From Ruthenibacterium avium (GTDB taxonomy: Bacteria > Bacillota > Clostridia > Oscillospirales > Ruminococcaceae): 6,669 nt of DNA. The stretch is from assembly GCA_019118905.1 (NCBI GenBank), contig DWYA01000095.1, positions 1 to 6,669 on the forward strand, written 5' to 3'. A model generated the notes under the pieces. That model worked only from the letters and a program-made list of their open reading frames with translations. It was not told where the DNA came from and made no database searches. The position numbers and the translations under genes were made by a program. Positions 6,483 to 6,669 of the stretch are shown here, one piece after another. The stretch's first letter is position 1. Each line of letters starts with the position of its first letter.

Positions 6483-6669
6483 AAGTAAACGATCAGGCAT
6501 ACTGGGAAGAGCGATTTGCCTCGAAGGATTGGGACCAATATGGCGGACAGGATCAAACGCGGTTTTTCATGCAGGTTTTGGTCGATTACCTGCCGGACTG
6601 GCTGAAAGCGGAATGGCAGGAAAAAGAGTATACGGTGTGCGATGCAGGCTGTGCAAAAGGGGAAGGCGC
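6479..6669 (+). CDS. SAM-dependent methyltransferase, class I (N-terminal part, runs off window)
   Basis: Only the first 63 codons are present; the reading frame continues beyond the right edge. The start ATG overlaps the previous TGA by 4 nt and has its own ribosome binding site. The N-terminus has A-Y-W-E-E-R-F-A-S (7-15) and G-G-Q-D-Q-T-R-F-F (22-30), then V-C-D-A-G-C-A-K-G-E-G (53-63), which fits motif I (hydrophobic-D-x-G-C-x-x-G-x-G), the SAM-binding loop of Rossmann-fold methyltransferases. Proteins with this opening are commonly encoded in polysaccharide and glycan clusters, where they may methylate a sugar. The acceptor cannot be told from this fragment, and further domains may follow beyond the window. 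Confidence 0.8.
   Translation, partial: MKVNDQAYWEERFASKDWDQYGGQDQTRFFMQVLVDYLPDWLKAEWQEKEYTVCDAGCAKGEG

Noticed and set aside
1..6669. CRISPR arrays, insertion sequences, tRNA/rRNA genes, phage or defence genes
   Set aside because: No regular repeats, transposase motifs, terminal inverted repeats or tRNA-like cloverleaf sequences were seen; the window is filled by glycan-assembly genes.

Overview
The window looks like the 5' part of a surface-polysaccharide (capsule, cell-wall glycan or glycoprotein glycan) operon from a bacterium. It shows a run of plus-strand genes with short spacers, strong AGGAG/GGGAG ribosome binding sites before every start, roughly balanced base composition and many cysteines in cytoplasmic enzymes. 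These traits fit an anaerobic Bacillota (Clostridia or Negativicutes type), but that assignment is an inference and no marker gene fixes it.

Layout. Positions 1-159 are non-coding: a consensus -10 box (8-13) is followed by a leader that can fold into a nested stem (20-74) and a second hairpin or palindrome (104-133). Positions 160-2109 and 2162-3895 encode two large, distantly similar proteins. Each has two GT-A (GT2-type) glycosyltransferase domains, a linker, a conserved S-A-x-W-R...P-V-R segment and a basic tail. Positions 3950-5065 encode a complete non-hydrolysing UDP-GlcNAc 2-epimerase (WecB/MnaA type). Positions 5079-6482 encode a GT-B (group 1/GT4-like) glycosyltransferase with an N-terminal helical extension. 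From 6479 to the window edge is the start of a SAM-dependent methyltransferase whose ATG overlaps the previous stop codon.

How they may work together. The epimerase would supply UDP-ManNAc. The two GT2 proteins and the GT-B enzyme would assemble an oligosaccharide, and the methyltransferase may modify or cap it. Close spacing, the 4-nt overlap and the absence of any visible internal terminator support one transcription unit.

The most notable point is that the two tandem GT2 proteins appear to be ancient paralogues with mirror-image decay. In the first, the N-terminal domain has lost most catalytic motifs while the C-terminal domain is intact. In the second, the N-terminal domain is intact while the C-terminal domain has lost its acidic motifs. 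Together they carry two intact active sites, which suggests subfunctionalisation or a paired assembly.
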